Shown piece after piece: positions 20,421 through 32,260 of a stretch of DNA of 64,000 nt. Every line of letters begins with the position of its first letter. The stretch's first letter is position 1. This DNA is from Rhynchopus sp. YZ270_cl-10 (taxonomy: Eukaryota > Euglenozoa > Diplonemea > Diplonemida > Diplonemidae), in NCBI GenBank assembly GCA_964035575.1, contig OZ037850.1, forward strand, positions 372,001 through 436,000, in the 5' to 3' direction. The notes beneath the pieces were generated by a model, which saw only the letters and a program-made list of their open reading frames with translations, made no database searches and had not been told where the DNA came from. The position numbers and the translations under genes are program-made.

Positions 20421-20600
20421 AACCCAACTTTTACGGTCGCCACCTGATCTTGATAACTCGACTAGGAAAAGGGGAAGATTATTTTCGTTGAACGCAGCCA
20501 AAACAGTGTGTGTGAGATCTGAATTGGCGTAAGTGGTTTAAAAGGAGGGGAAAAATAGTCGGTACCAGGCGATTAAACGTTGGCTATATTATTCGGGTTC
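20421..20600 (+). repeat. family G element, copy 2 (intact)
   Basis: Uninterrupted copy of the 12686 element. It carries the TATATTAT site once and so serves as the empty-site control for the hAT-type insertion. The ends AACCCAACTT and AACCCGAATA (reverse-complemented) are weakly inverted. Confidence 0.9.
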
Positions 20601-21723
20601 ATATAACACTGCAGGTGAGGGAATAAAAAAAAAGAACTATTGGTGTTTCGCGCTCGTGTGTGTGAACTTCGTTTCATGAAACTGTATAACTGCCATATAC
20701 CCACCTGCAGTGAACACCAACAAAAACAGAGACAAACAAAATCCCTTTACTTTCAAACTAAAATAAAAAACTTGAACACATTTTTTTTTATAATTTGCTC
20801 AAAAAAAGTCCTGGGCTGGACGATAAATTGCATCCGGATGTCTTTGTCGCACCTTCCTCCTGAAACTCTATGAAAGTCTACCCGAAGGCGAAAGGTGCTG
20901 GGACGGCTTCCCCAGTGAAAAGGCCGTAGTGGGAAAATGGTTAGGTGTCTCCATAATGACAAACCGTTCTCCAGAAGGTGAGAAACGGCATCACAGGTAT
21001 CTGGCTATCCTCGTGGAGCTACCACACCACTAAGAAGTCGGGTTTTTTTTTCCAAGGGGGGGGGTATAGAGGGCACATTGTACCCCCCCGGGGGCTGAGG
21101 ATTTTTCCCATATTTTTTTTGTCTCGAGGGGGTACATAGGGAGGGGGGCCCATATCATATGTGACCCCACCACGGAGAGACATTGGCTCGCTCGATCAAA
21201 AGAAGCCAAAAAATTTTCGTCTGAACCCTTGAGTCAATGAGAGCAACTTTCATGGGAAAAGAAAGAAAATCCTGGGGTAGTCTTGCCATGAGTGCGTGGA
21301 CACACCCTGGTATTACGTACCCTTTTAGAATGGTTGTTTGTAGGTTGCGGTTCTGAGACCGTCTTCGTTTAGTCGTAAGAAGAAATGGGGAGGGGGGGGG
21401 GGGAAACACGCGGATGGGGACACAGCCCGTACTTTTTTCTTTTGAGGTGAAAAAAATGGAAAGTTGTTGAAATGAGCCTAGGCCCCCCTATTGTGCTATA
21501 AGGACTTCGATGAAGCGAACATCCATGTACAACTACTACACGGGGTACTTTTTTGCAGTATCGACAAATCACTCTGTCCGAAGACGGGTTCTGTACAAAA
21601 AAGTCGCCCAAAGGCTAATGAATTTCATAAGGCATAGATGCAGATCATCCTCAACCCAATGAAAATACTTTGGCAACACAATTTTTTTTAAAAAAGGATA
21701 AAGAGTAAGAGAAGCTGGGAGAG

Positions 21724-21761
<38 letters not shown>

Positions 21762-23106
21762 TCTGAGATAGATAGAGAGTACCTAAAAGACCCGCGAAGG
21801 GCGAACAGCAATGATGAAAACGGAGAGGAGGGAAGGGGGATACTTTTATCTCGAAATAGGCGCTACGATGAGGGGGGCGAATGTGGAAGCCGAAACAACC
21901 CAAAACAAATTCCAACAAAAAATCTGATGAAGATGGTGTGGTGATTTGGTGAGGGTAGAGACTGAAACATAAACGGACCCCGGCCAACCAGGACAAAGCC
22001 TGAGGAAAATCAAATAAATATTCTGCCAAATAGCAGTGTGCGTGCCATGTCAAATCAAAAGAACGGTAGTCTCTATCAAAGATCTCCCAACACGCAGCGA
22101 AGCTGCTCCGCTAAAGCGTGTTTCAGAGAGAGAGAGAGAGAGAGAGAGAAAGAAACACAGCTCGTTTCCGAATAAGTTGGTGGTGCTTATCTACGTAAAC
22201 TGAGCATGGAGAGTATGAATTCTGCTTCTCGTTGCAAAAATAGCAGGGTATCTCCTCCCTGCCACTTTGTACCTCCTTTTTTTTTCCCGATAGGGGAAAA
22301 AAAATGGGGGTACAAAATGGCAGGGAAACGGAGCTTTATCGGGGAGGTGATGATAATAAAACGATGTTCAGTCTTTTCATTTACAAAAAAAAAAAAAAAG
22401 AATAATAAAAAAAATAGAAAACTTGCCGCGTAGTCAGCGTCACGCCTACCTTGGTAGGTTACAGTGGGGGGGAAAAAAAACTTGTAAGCTGCATGCACCT
22501 CTCGTGCACACACCTTCTTACAAATAGTCAACAAATGCATTCAATAAATTGAGAGCATAGGGATAGGGCACACACCTTACACATAAAATAACGTGCTTGA
22601 AATAATATTGAACTTAGGTCCAATTTTTCCCTTTGAAAGATGAACTCAAGCCTCATGGACTTGGTCATCTTAACAAGAGAAAGGAAAAGAGAGAGAGAGA
22701 GAGAGAGAGAATGCTGGCGTGATCGGTGCGCAAGTTTTTACAAAGTCTTCACAGGGTAAAAGGAGGTCGCGGACAAATATTGCAGTAATAAAAGCCCGGC
22801 CAATTTTTTACAAAGTTTTTACAGTGTACTATGCGACCTTCGACCACGCCAAAACGCAAAATAAGTGAAGGGATTTTTCCTTTGTGATACTTTCCAAAAT
22901 ATAAATGGTAAAAAAATTGTCCACTTGAACGTGCGCACCCCCTATAGGTATGGGTTGATCCCAGGGGCACCCATGGGCCTGTACAGCCCCCCACCCACAT
23001 TTCCTGCATAGCTTTCCCCCCTATGTACGTTCTACATAACTCTTTATTTGGTTTTCAAAAAATCTGATAACGGTAACCGGATGAAAAAAATTACACTACC
23101 CAAAAA

Positions 23107-23239
23107 TGGTGTTCCCGAAAGTGACGACATTGACAGGTCCCTTACAGGTCCTTGACACAGGGGGGGTCCACTTTATAATTCCTTAACACTTTTGCCAGAG
23201 TACCCAGTACAGGTCCCTGACCGGATTTCGGGAACACCA
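23107..23239. mobile_element. MITE with TGGTGTTCCCGAAA ends
   Basis: The perfect 14-bp inverted ends TGGTGTTCCCGAAA and TTTCGGGAACACCA surround about 105 bp with repeated ACAGGTCCCT/TGACAGGTCC motifs. A related element with GGTGCTCC ends and TGACAGGTCGCTGA repeats is at 32470-32549, and a fragment with TTGACAGGTGTTTCAGGAAC is near 51450. Confidence 0.8.
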
Positions 23240-24604
23240 TAAAACAGGAAAAAAATAGCTACTTTTTTTTTTTGACAGAAAATGATAAATAATTGCAAGA
23301 TCGATGAACCTTTGCAGACACACAACATCGGAATGTGGAGTCTCAGCCTCTCGTTGCTGAGTCGTCTTCACCATTTAAAAAAATGATGCAAACATTTCGA
23401 AGACTACAATCGTAAGTGAACAGCTTTCTGAGCAAAGGCAAAAAAATGGAACCTCTCTTACACACATCGATCGAGATGTGAGGGACTGCCAAAGGCAGAT
23501 ACCACGTCCCAGAGATCTTGGCAAGGAGGTTGCGCTCAAAAAAGCAAGAATATTGATACACTTCGGTTGCATGGGGTGTCTCTACGAACACGACCAGCTA
23601 CAACGCCATAGTGAGCAAAACAGTAACGTCAGTGATTCACGATGATGAGGTAATAACGGCAGTCCTCACTTTCGGTCGCAAGATTGCGCAGGTGGAAATA
23701 CAAAACAAAAAAAGAGGAAAACTTGAGATGAATATGCCTCTCGTGCACACACAAATAAAATAAAAATAAGAAACATTTTTACAGAACAAAAGAACAAAAG
23801 GTCTTTTTAATTTGTTGCAAAAATGAGGGGAAAAGAAAAAATAATGGCGCACAGAAAAAGAAGGGAAGAAAAACGCCTACACTAGAAAAGACAATCACGC
23901 TTCATTGAACACACAAAAAGCGGGGGAGGGGGACACACGAACAAAGTTTTCTAGGGTAGTGAAGGGTTGGGGGAGGGGGTGTTTCTTTAGAAAAAAGACA
24001 GCGTTTTAGGATTCTGAACAAATCTCTAAATACCTTGTCACCCAAAATGAAAAGGTAACGTTCTTCTGTGGGCACAAAAAAGGTTTGCAAGACGAGCCCA
24101 AGCCTCTCGTGCACCTTAAACAAAAGCTCGCCAACCCACAGCAAAATATAGAAAAGTTGAGAGATGAATGTGCCTCGAAGTGCATACACATATGTTCCAC
24201 AACTGGTATCGAATAAAGAACGGAAAGAGTGTGTATTAGAAGAAAAAAAAAAAGATAAAAATATAAGACAACAACAATGCTGTCATTTTCCCCTCCCCTA
24301 CCCCTACCCTTACCCACAGTGTTATTGTGGAAAAAAAAAAAGAGAAAATCCCCCTGTCTTGACGATTAGATTGGGGAAGAAAGGGTTGAATGGAGAAGAG
24401 GGGGGTTTTTTTTTCAACGGAAAAGGGTTTTAATCCAACTACGTCTATCAAAAAGCGTGGACCATCTTTGGGAAGTCCGGTGCCGCTAATGTTGATACAG
24501 AAAAAAAAAAGGACCTAATCCGAAGAAAAATTAGATTCATATACTTTCAGTTCAACAGAATTGAAAGTATTTGAAGAGGGTCAACACAGAAAAAGAAAAG
24601 CTTA

Positions 24605-24640
24605 TAAGATGATCCTAAGCCTCTCGTGTGTAGTCACCTT
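24605..24640 (+). repeat. family A hairpin
   Basis: AAGATGATCCTAAGCCTCTC then GTGTGTAGTCACCTT. The right arm has changed from GCTTAG to GTGTAG. Confidence 0.85.
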
Positions 24641-24810
24641 ACAGAACAAAGAGACGCGGCTACCGATAATTACCGCGTAGTCAGCGTCACACCTACCTCA
24701 GTAGGTTACAGTGAAAAAAAAGAGGATATGGGGAGGGGTATTTTTTCCTTCGACAAACCGAAAAATGAAAAAGTGAAAAAGGAAAGTGATGAGAAAGAAA
24801 GACCCTTCAT

Positions 24811-25308
24811 TGGTGCTTCCCGGGGGGTATGCATTTCACAAATTTTCAATTCAATTCACAACTTTTCACAACTATTCACAACTTTTCACTACCCTTTTTT
24901 CTCTCGTTGGTGAAGCTCTTAAACGCCGGCATTTGCATTTCCGGAATCCGTACGGCCAGTGGTGGGGTCAATTTGCCGAAATGGACAAGTTCTCGTCATT
25001 TCCGCACATCACACAGTACACAGGTACACAGGTACACCACATCACGTTCTATCTTGTGAATCCCAGCGTACCCCTCAATGGGTGGGTCACCACCCCGCCC
25101 AAAAAAAAAGCACACAAAAAAAAAAAATCAATTCACAACTTTTCACAACTATTCACAACTTTTCACAATTTTTCACAATTTTTCACAATTTTTCACCACT
25201 TTTCACCAGCCTTCACAATTTTGTAGCGGTTTTCGTGTTGTGAAAATTTGTGAAAACTTGTCACATTTTGTGAAAATTTGTGAAATGCACACCCCCCGGG
25301 AAGCACCA
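24811..25308. mobile_element. foldback element with TTTTCACAA arrays
   Basis: The termini TGGTGCTTCCCGGGGGGTAT and, from the right, TGGTGCTTCCCGGGGGGTGT are inverted for about 35 bp and extend into TGCATTTCACAAATTTTC. Inside are short arrays of an 11-base unit, TTCACAACTTT, at 24847-24895 and 25130-25215, and the opposite strand TTGTGAAAA near the right end. The non-repeat centre (24905-25040) is an inverted relative of 31050-31130, sharing CAATTTGCCGAAATGGACAA. No transposase frame. Confidence 0.85.
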
Positions 25309-25975
25309 TTCATTATAAATCCGATGATGTAATGTTTTTTTTTTTCCGATAAATTGGAGTAGTGTATAGTTGCCTCGGTTGTGTTGCCACAGTTTGTGCA
25401 AATCTCCACTTTTTTTCTTTATCACACCGCGTTAAATGTTTGTTCAACCAAACATACGGTGTATGTGGTTCTTTTTCACTGATGATCTGTTGGGGGAGTG
25501 GAGCTGCTTCAGACAAACACCATATCCTGGAGTGGTTTTTACTTTTTTTATTTTTGAAAATTTGTCAGTGTAGCTGCCATACGGACAGTCACTTTTTTTT
25601 TTTTTTGAAAAACTGGGTTGTGTTAGTGTAGACTGATTGAGGGGGTTCATTGATGATTGTTTTTTTTAAAATTGTGCGTAGAGCTGTTGTAACCAACCCG
25701 GAGCTCCATTATTATTTTTTGCCAAGATGATCTCCGATAAATTTCTCTGGGAAAGAAAAAGCAAAAAAAAAGTTGACTTGAAATACAAAAAGCACCGTGA
25801 CAGTGTGTACCAAAAGTCTTTATACAATGAACCAAGCCTCGTTGTGCTTTTGTCACCTAGAAAAATGGTGGTTCTTTGTGATATTTTCTTGAACGCGAAA
25901 AAAAAAAGGCACCCTGCACACCTTCATTGACAAGGCGATCAGGAGGGCTTCCTCACATAGAAAAAAAAATATATA

Positions 25976-26082
25976 CAGTGGTTTAACAAAGTTCCGCCTA
26001 AGAAAAATTCCGCCTAAAGTAATTTCCGCCATCGATTATCAATTCCGCCTTTAGTTTAGGCGTAAACTATGTTTAACCACTG
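25976..26082. mobile_element. Tc1/pogo (Tigger-like) MITE
   Basis: Ends CAGTGGTTTAACAAAGTTCC and, from the right, CAGTGGTTAAACATAGTTTA, flanked by TA on both sides. CAGTGG ends with a TA duplication are typical of Tigger/pogo elements of the Tc1/mariner superfamily. The interior repeats TTCCGCCTAA. At 107 bp it cannot code. Confidence 0.85.
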
Positions 26083-27486
26083 TACACTGAAAAATATTGC
26101 TGGATCAGAGTCTAACCTTGGCTTCCCCTCCCTCCCTCCCTTTTTTTTCTGTATTTTTTGGTAGTGTACTTGCCTTACAGTCTTCACATCTCATACCCCC
26201 CAAACAAAACATCAGGATTTCTTTAAAGAGTTATAAATTGTATTTATTGAAGGACAGCGTCGCTGGGAACGCGCTTTTAGTGTTGAGTGGAAGAAATATT
26301 TTCGGGGGAGAGGGGGAGAGGGAGGGGGGTTAAACTGCAACAGTCATGTCTCTGCTTGGCATTAATTCGGGACGTTGAGAACCCCCTATTACAATGGGGG
26401 CTGTCCACGGGAAATGCTGGCAAAGAAGCAGAGAGACGAACAACAGCAGTGCCCACATCTTGCCTGGGAGGCCACCTGATTGTCCCTGAGTTTGGGTGTT
26501 TGGCGGCGGCCAAACACCGGCAAATTCAGAGTAAAAATCAGATGGGGAGGATATAACAAGAAAGGTTTGTATGGTTCTAAGCCGTGGCTTCATATCTTAC
26601 GCGGTACATTCAGCAAAATAACAGCCCAAAAATGGTCATATAATAAGAAATGTCATTTAGAACCTTGAATGTGAGATGCCTTGTGACAGTCATTTTTTGG
26701 GGTTGATAATGCCATTTTGCTAACTACTGCACCGTGTAGTCACCATGACGAAAAAATCGCAGGGACGGATGTTTGTTAAATCACCTTGAATGTGCAGAAC
26801 AGTGAATTTTAAGAAACAACGATCGAAGTGTGCATGATTTTTATTGTTAAAACCACCGCGGCTGACAATGACGAAAAAAAAATACTAATGGTAGCCGTTG
26901 CGAGAGGGTTGAAGCAAAATATGCGAAAGGTGTCCTTCATGGGTGCTGGGGGAGAAGACTCGATTGAAAAGAACAAAAAAGTAGTAACTCTGATAGGTAA
27001 GTAAAAGGAAAAAAGGTTTTTTTTTTTTTTTTGAAAACTTGGTTGTGTTAGTGTAGACACCCAAGGATGAACTCCGCTATTGGTGCTCCAGACAACCCCA
27101 TATTGCGTACTTATTGCGTAGTTGCCGCGTACTTCGTTTTTTGGGTTTCTGGGGTAACCTATTGTTTGTTGTTCGTTGATTGCTCAATTATCCTGTTAGA
27201 GGGGGTAATTAGCGACCGTATCTGAGGAACCATTTATCCTTTAAGCTACGCCTGTAGGTATATAAAAAAATAAAAACTGGACACATCGCATCTTAGTCGG
27301 GAAAGGTGGGGGGTTGAGAATATAAAAAAAGAAAGGAAAAAAAATGCAGAAAAATTAGACCACATTTTTTTTTTTTCTCCCAGTCGCAACAATAACAGCA
27401 TGCTCCTAGAATATAAGAGTGCCCTTTCTCCAAAAGTTGCAATAATCCTAAGCCTCTCATTGCTTAGACACCTTTTTAAAATTTTT

Positions 27487-27487
<1 letters not shown>

Positions 27488-27525
<38 letters not shown>
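27488..27525. repeat. poly(A) run
   Basis: About 38 consecutive A. It follows a family A relative, so it may be the tail of a retroposed copy or simple slippage. Confidence 0.9.
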
Positions 27526-27531
<6 letters not shown>

Positions 27532-28316
27532 AATGGGGTGAGACGTTTGCAAAACGGACCACAATAGAAACGTTGTCACCTCTTACAGCAACAGCAGGAA
27601 CCTTTTTTTTCTTCACCACAACACTAATCTAAACAGGCGCGACAGGAAGGGTGGAACACTACTTAGCATTCCACCAAATTTTTTTTTTAAGTAGTTTCAA
27701 CAGTCACCTGTCCTGAGGATGGGCCCTATACAACAAGGTCGCCCTTTTTTTAAAAGTATCAGTCCTATTCGCATTCCTTTACCCTCCAAAGGACCGGGAA
27801 TGGGCTGATGTATTTTTTTTTTTCCAATCAAAAAGTCGGAAGTTATGCACGATGCAAATTTGTTTTCTCCTAAAAGAAGCCTTGAGGATGGCCAACCTCT
27901 CTCTTTCACTTCTCTTTGCTAGGGTTCTTTGACACACACAAACCATGAAAAGAAAACTTGAAAGATGAATGTGCCTCTCGTACACACACATCGTGCAACA
28001 AAAGCCAGGTCTTCAGCCAGGTATAAAAAAAGAAGGATTTTCCCCCCTGTATGCGTTCTTGGCAACAAAATAACGTTTCAGCTGTAATCGGAAAGACAAG
28101 AAAAGGAACATGACAAGCCATGTGGCCTTTATTATTATTAGCATGTAGCAGTCAACTGATTGGGACAGATCTTCTGTCCCTTTCAGAGCGGAATGCAAAC
28201 GGGTTGTGCAAAAAGAAAAAAAAAAGAGGGAAAACGAAGAGAAAAAGAAAGAAAGAAAGAAAGAACTGTTAAAAGTGCAAGCGTCTCGCCGGACACCGAC
28301 GGACGCAAAATCGTTA

Positions 28317-28318
<2 letters not shown>

Positions 28319-28366
<48 letters not shown>
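28319..28366. repeat. poly(A) run
   Basis: About 48 consecutive A, followed by TCGTTTGTAAGATGAGCTGA, the left arm of a family A-type hairpin. Confidence 0.9.
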
Positions 28367-28368
<2 letters not shown>

Positions 28369-28569
28369 GTTTGTAAGATGAGCTGAAGCAGTCACCTAAA
28401 GGGGGTATTTGGGGATGAGAGAGAATAGTCGTGGGGGGGAGAAAAAAAGCAGTCATTTTCGAATGCGTTTTTTAAAAAAATGGGGGGTTTTCACCTCACC
28501 AAAAATTCATTTCTGTAGGGAGTTCTGTAGGAGGTTTAGCGTATTATTATTAACGTGTTTTTTGAATAA

Positions 28570-28650
28570 AAAAAATATGGACCAGAAAAATTGGTCCATA
28601 AAAAAAACCCCCTCCCAAAAGGTCCATAATTATTCTGGTCCATATTTTTT
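28570..28650. mobile_element. palindromic element with TATGGACCAG ends
   Basis: The left ATATGGACCAGAAAAATTGG, TCCATAA is inverted at the right as GGTCCATAATTATTCTGGTC, CATAT. The spacer is about 20 bp, so the whole unit forms a hairpin. Confidence 0.75.
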
Positions 28651-28829
28651 TTCTTCGAAAACACGGTATTATTATTATCACGTTGAGATCTGTACCAGGT
28701 TGTTTTTTTTTTTTTGTGTTTTTGTGTTGTGGTAGAGGTTTTTTTTTTTGAGAAAGAAACGAGGTTGAGACGTCAAAGCGGACCTGTAAATCCTTCTATT
28801 TAAATAATAATAATTTTCCTTTTTATTTT

Positions 28830-28877
28830 GAAAACTTGGTTGTATTAGTGTAGACACCCGAGGATGAACTCCACTAT
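28830..28877 (+). repeat. family B element
   Basis: Exact consensus match (AACTTGGTTGTATTAGTGTA, GACACCCGAGGATGAACTCC, ACTAT). Confidence 0.9.
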
Positions 28878-29147
28878 TTTTTTTATTTTTTTTTGCAACG
28901 ACAATCCGTGTCTTAAAGACAGGTTCTTGTACAAAAAAAAAACTGTGTGTTTTTGTGACTGGAGCTTTGTGTGTGTGTGGGGTTTGGGTGTATTTCAAAT
29001 CAGGACTCGACAAATTCCTTGCATGCGGAATATTGACGGCCTCCGAGCACACCCCTTGGGTGCGACCAGTTGTATGGCTCTCGCTGACCAGCTTCAGCTG
29101 GGCAGCTGGAAATCGAAAAAAAAAAAAAGAAAAAAAAGAAGAAAAAA

Positions 29148-29759
29148 TTGAGGTGATCCAGTCTCACGCTTTTTCACACATTTTCACTTGGTTTCACACA
29201 TTTTCACATGGTTTCACACATTTTCACATGGTTTCACACATTTTCACTTGGTTTCACACATTTTCACCTTGGTTTCACACGTTTTCACTTATTTTCACAT
29301 GTTTTCACGGTGTGAAAAAGTGTGTACGAAAGTGAAAAAAAAACTGCTTCACGCACTCTGAGTGGATTCCTCCAGAAAAAAAACTTGGTGTTTTCACATG
29401 GTTTCACACATTTTCACTTGGTTTCACATGTTTTCACATGGTTTCACATATTTTCACATGGTTTCACATATTTTCACTTGGTTTCACACATTTTCACTTG
29501 GTTTCACATGTTTTCACATGGTTTCACATATTTTCACATGGTTTCACATATTTTCACTTGGTTTCACACATTTTCACTTGGTTTCACATGTTTTCACATG
29601 GTTTCACATGTTTTCACATGGTTTCACATATTTTCACTTGGTTTCACATGTTTTCACTTGGTTTCACACATTTTCACTTGATTTCACACGTTTTCACTTA
29701 TTTTCACATGTTTTCACGGTGTGAAAAAGTGTGGAAAAGTGTGCGCTGGATCACCTCAA
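29148..29759. mobile_element. foldback element with TTTCACA satellite core
   Basis: Inverted ends TTGAGGTGATCCAG and CTGGATCACCTCAA bracket two blocks (29185-29310 and 29392-29715) of a tandem repeat with units like TTTCACATGGTTTCACATAT, alternating CTTGG, ATGG and ACACA. Near the right end the array reverses to GTGTGAAAAAGTGTG. The architecture parallels 24811-25308 (TTTTCACAA arrays within TIRs), suggesting one class. The repeats have no spacers and are not CRISPR. They read open in three frames, giving false FHTFS-rich ORFs. Confidence 0.85.
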
Positions 29760-31360
29760 AAATAACAATTTGAAAAATCAATTTTGATTTTTTTTTACCT
29801 GCAGGGAAATTGTGATCATTTTACGAACCGACGAAAAAAGCCACAAATGGCGGGTTAATGGTGTGAAATTAGCGCGAGCCTGTATGAACCGCGATCATTT
29901 TAGAAAAACTCTTTTACCATTCCTTTAGGGAACGGACCATGCACGGTCCTGGAAGCTCCAAGAAAATGGAGTCGTCGGGCTAAAGAAGGAAGTTTCCTTC
30001 CTAAACGTGCACACAACTGACAAAAGGGAGGTGTCGTCACTCACCTATAATATTATCATTGAAATACCATTGATTACCAATGGTACTCTAATACTGTTGC
30101 CCCACGTTTTTTACTTTTGCAAGATGATCCTAAGCCTTGCTTAGTCATCTAAACAAAATAAAGCATGAAGAAAAAAAGAAAAAAAATAGCTCGATACACC
30201 GAGGATGCATCATTCAAACATATAGGGGAAAAAAATATGCACAGCCTTTTGGTCTTTGATCAGCGACAATATCAGGCTGGTCATTTACAAAAGGATAAAA
30301 ATTGTCAGGGGTAATATAGGCCTTACCGTGCCTAGTAGTCACCCAATACAAAAAAAACGTGGAAGGGAAAAATAAATAAATGAGGGAGAGTCGGGGTGCG
30401 CAAGGGCAAGGGCTACTTCCCGCGGTACAGAACCTTGTAGGGGGGGGGCGTCCCTTTGCCATTGAGCGTGCGCAAAGACAATAAACAATATTTGCAATAG
30501 TGAAGACGAGAGGGGAGAAACATAAGGAAAGACAAAAGAGTGAGTTAAAGAAAGTGGGTGTGCGAAACGTCCCGTGGACAGTACGCAACAAAAAATAAAA
30601 AAAAATAATGAAAAAGACGAGCAGGCCCCCATCCCGGCGCACATATTGAAAAAGAAAACAAAAATAATAATAAGGGCAGAACAACTTTATATTTTGGTTC
30701 TCGTTTGCGCGCGCACCTTTTTTTGAGATTTGGGGAAAAAATAAGTTTTTGGAGAATAAGTTTTGACCAGTACAAGGGGGACGGGGTACTGTAGAGTACA
30801 AGGGGATGACGACCGTAAGACAGGTAAGCTCAAGAAGTTTGGCTGCCTCCCGTTTACCCATTTGGGTATGGGTTCATATTTTGTGAAAATTTTAGTCACT
30901 GAAATTGTGTCCATTTTTCTGTATATCCCCCACCACAGAACGGGCGGATTCCGGAAATGCAAATGCCGGTGTTTTCGGGCATTTTCATGTTTTCAGCATC
31001 AGGGTGAGAAAATCTGGGTTGTGGTATTTACTTGGCCCTCTTTACATGGATTTTGACCAAAACCAAGAACTTGTCCATTTCGGCAAATTGACCCCGTCAC
31101 ACAACGGACGGATTCCGAAAATGCAAATGCCGGTGTTTTCGAGCACTTTCATGTTTTCAGCATCCGGACGGGGCCGGGCCAGGGGACTACTGAGTAAGGT
31201 ATGCCCTGTGTGACCCTTTTAGAGATGGGCCCCGAAAAAGCATGTGCAAAACTGTACCGAAGAAAAGTCGTGAAAATTTAATCCCTGTAACCAACCCAAC
31301 CCCTCAGGCCTGCCAACCCCTCATTGTTCCTGAAACTACTTCGTCAAAAAAAACTTTAGC
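29760..31360. other. gene-poor region with an internal duplication
   Basis: No host gene supported. A family A hairpin is at 30121-30150. A roughly 90-bp segment occurs twice (about 30930-31010 and 31085-31170) sharing CGGATTCCG, AATGCAAATGCCGGTGTTTT and TTTCATGTTTTCAGCATC. The same motif lies inverted inside the 24811 element, so this is probably another element or its parent. The minus-strand frame 30214-30861 is low-complexity and unsupported. Confidence 0.45.
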
Positions 31361-32260
31361 GTGTAGCCACCCCATAGTGGGGCACACTCTAGGCATACTT
31401 GTCCCCCCATTATGGGGAGGGGTAAAATATGGGGGAAATATGGGGGATTTTCCCCCCCATATTCCCCCATATTTTCCCCATATTTCCCCCATATTTTTTA
31501 TGGGGGATTAGATGTACTGGTGTACTGGTGTACTGCTTCTGTACGTTACTTACCTACCCACCCCTCCAACACAACATTTTCGACGTTTCTCTGACGCATG
31601 AGGATTACATGGTTGTAAGTCCCTATAAGAAGGGCAAACCTGCTGACGTTTTGGTATGGGCAGAAAGAAGGGTAACATTATGAGTTCCTCTCAGACTCCC
31701 CTGTTTTGCCACCGGTGTCAGGCATCAACAGGCCTAACCGCCCAGATGGTTTCAACACAAAGCTTCACGACATCGGGCCTTCCGGTGCCATCGATAAGGC
31801 CCTCGACACAGACGGGTTAGCATTGCCCCTGCGTTTGACCTATAGCCCACTTACTAGTACACTAGTACACTAGTACACTAGTACACTAGTACACTAGTAC
31901 ACTAGTACACTAGTACACTAGTACACTAGTACACTAGTACACTAGTACACTAGTACACTAGTACACTAGTACACTAGTACACTAGTACACTAGTACACTA
32001 GTACACTAGTACACTAGTACACTAGTACACTAGTACACTAGTACACTAGTACACTAGTACACTAGTACACTATAGTACACAAGGAAAACAATAGGAAAAC
32101 ACCCCCATATTCCCCCATATTTCCCCCATATTTGTGCAGTATTCCTGCTGTATTCCCCCCATATTTCCCCCATATTTGCCACAAAAGTGTCGGGTACCGA
32201 AATATGGGGGAATAGGGCCTCCCCATATTGGGGGGACAAGTATGTCTAGGGTGGCTACAC
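31361..32260. mobile_element. TIR element with satellite and captured coding-like segment
   Basis: Ends GTGTAGCCACCC...CATACTTGTCCCCCCATTAT and, inverted at the right, CATACTTGTCCCCCCAATAT form about 45-bp terminal repeats. Inside each end lies a G/C-skewed array of CCCCCATATTT units. The centre (31575-31850) is GC-richer, unlike its surroundings, and has two abutting plus-strand open stretches with protein-like texture (FDVSLTHEDYMVVSPYKKG, KPADVLVWAERRV and GINRPNRPDGFNTKLHDIG, PSGAIDKALDTDGLALPLRL). An 8-bp satellite follows. It looks like a non-autonomous transposon that captured host sequence. Confidence 0.75.
31853..32072. repeat. (ACTAGTAC)n satellite
   Basis: About 27 perfect copies of an 8-base unit that contains two palindromes (ACTAGT and GTAC). 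It sits inside the 31361-32260 TIR element. The lack of divergence indicates recent expansion. Confidence 0.95.

Larger units (their letters stand above)
19318..24810. other. gene-poor repeat region, left part
   Basis: No host gene supported in about 5.5 kb. Besides the separately listed elements there are GA microsatellites (21728-21754, 22126-22148, 22690-22710), a block at 20808-20990 related to 33307-33370 (GTCCTGGGCTGGACG, TAAATTGCATCCGG), a 30-bp hairpin repeated at 22425-22470 and 24668-24712 (GCGTAGTCAGCGTCAC, CCTACC...GGTAGGTTAC), family A relatives at 22638 and 24091, and a hairpin at 24527-24572 (TTCATATACTTTCAG, TTGAAAGTATTTGAA) with a sister at 36976-37020. Confidence 0.5.
25309..29147. 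other. gene-poor repeat region, middle part
   Basis: No host gene supported. Contains family C (25350-25407), a family E fragment with a family A relative (25775-25860), a Tigger-like MITE (25976-26082), a family H relative (27173-27262), family A relatives near 27441 and 27960, long A-runs (27488-27525, 28319-28366), a palindrome at 28570-28650 and family B copies (27033, 28830). The GC-richer stretch 26240-26560 has frames both ways but no recognisable domain. Confidence 0.5.

Noticed and set aside
27488-28366. Poly(A) tails marking retroposed genes
   Set aside because: The sequences before the A-runs are hairpin repeats or simple sequence, with no recognisable processed gene or target duplication.
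29185-29715. CRISPR-like regular repeat array
   Set aside because: Units of about 20 bp are contiguous with no unique spacers, and the array sits within terminal inverted repeats of a eukaryotic element.
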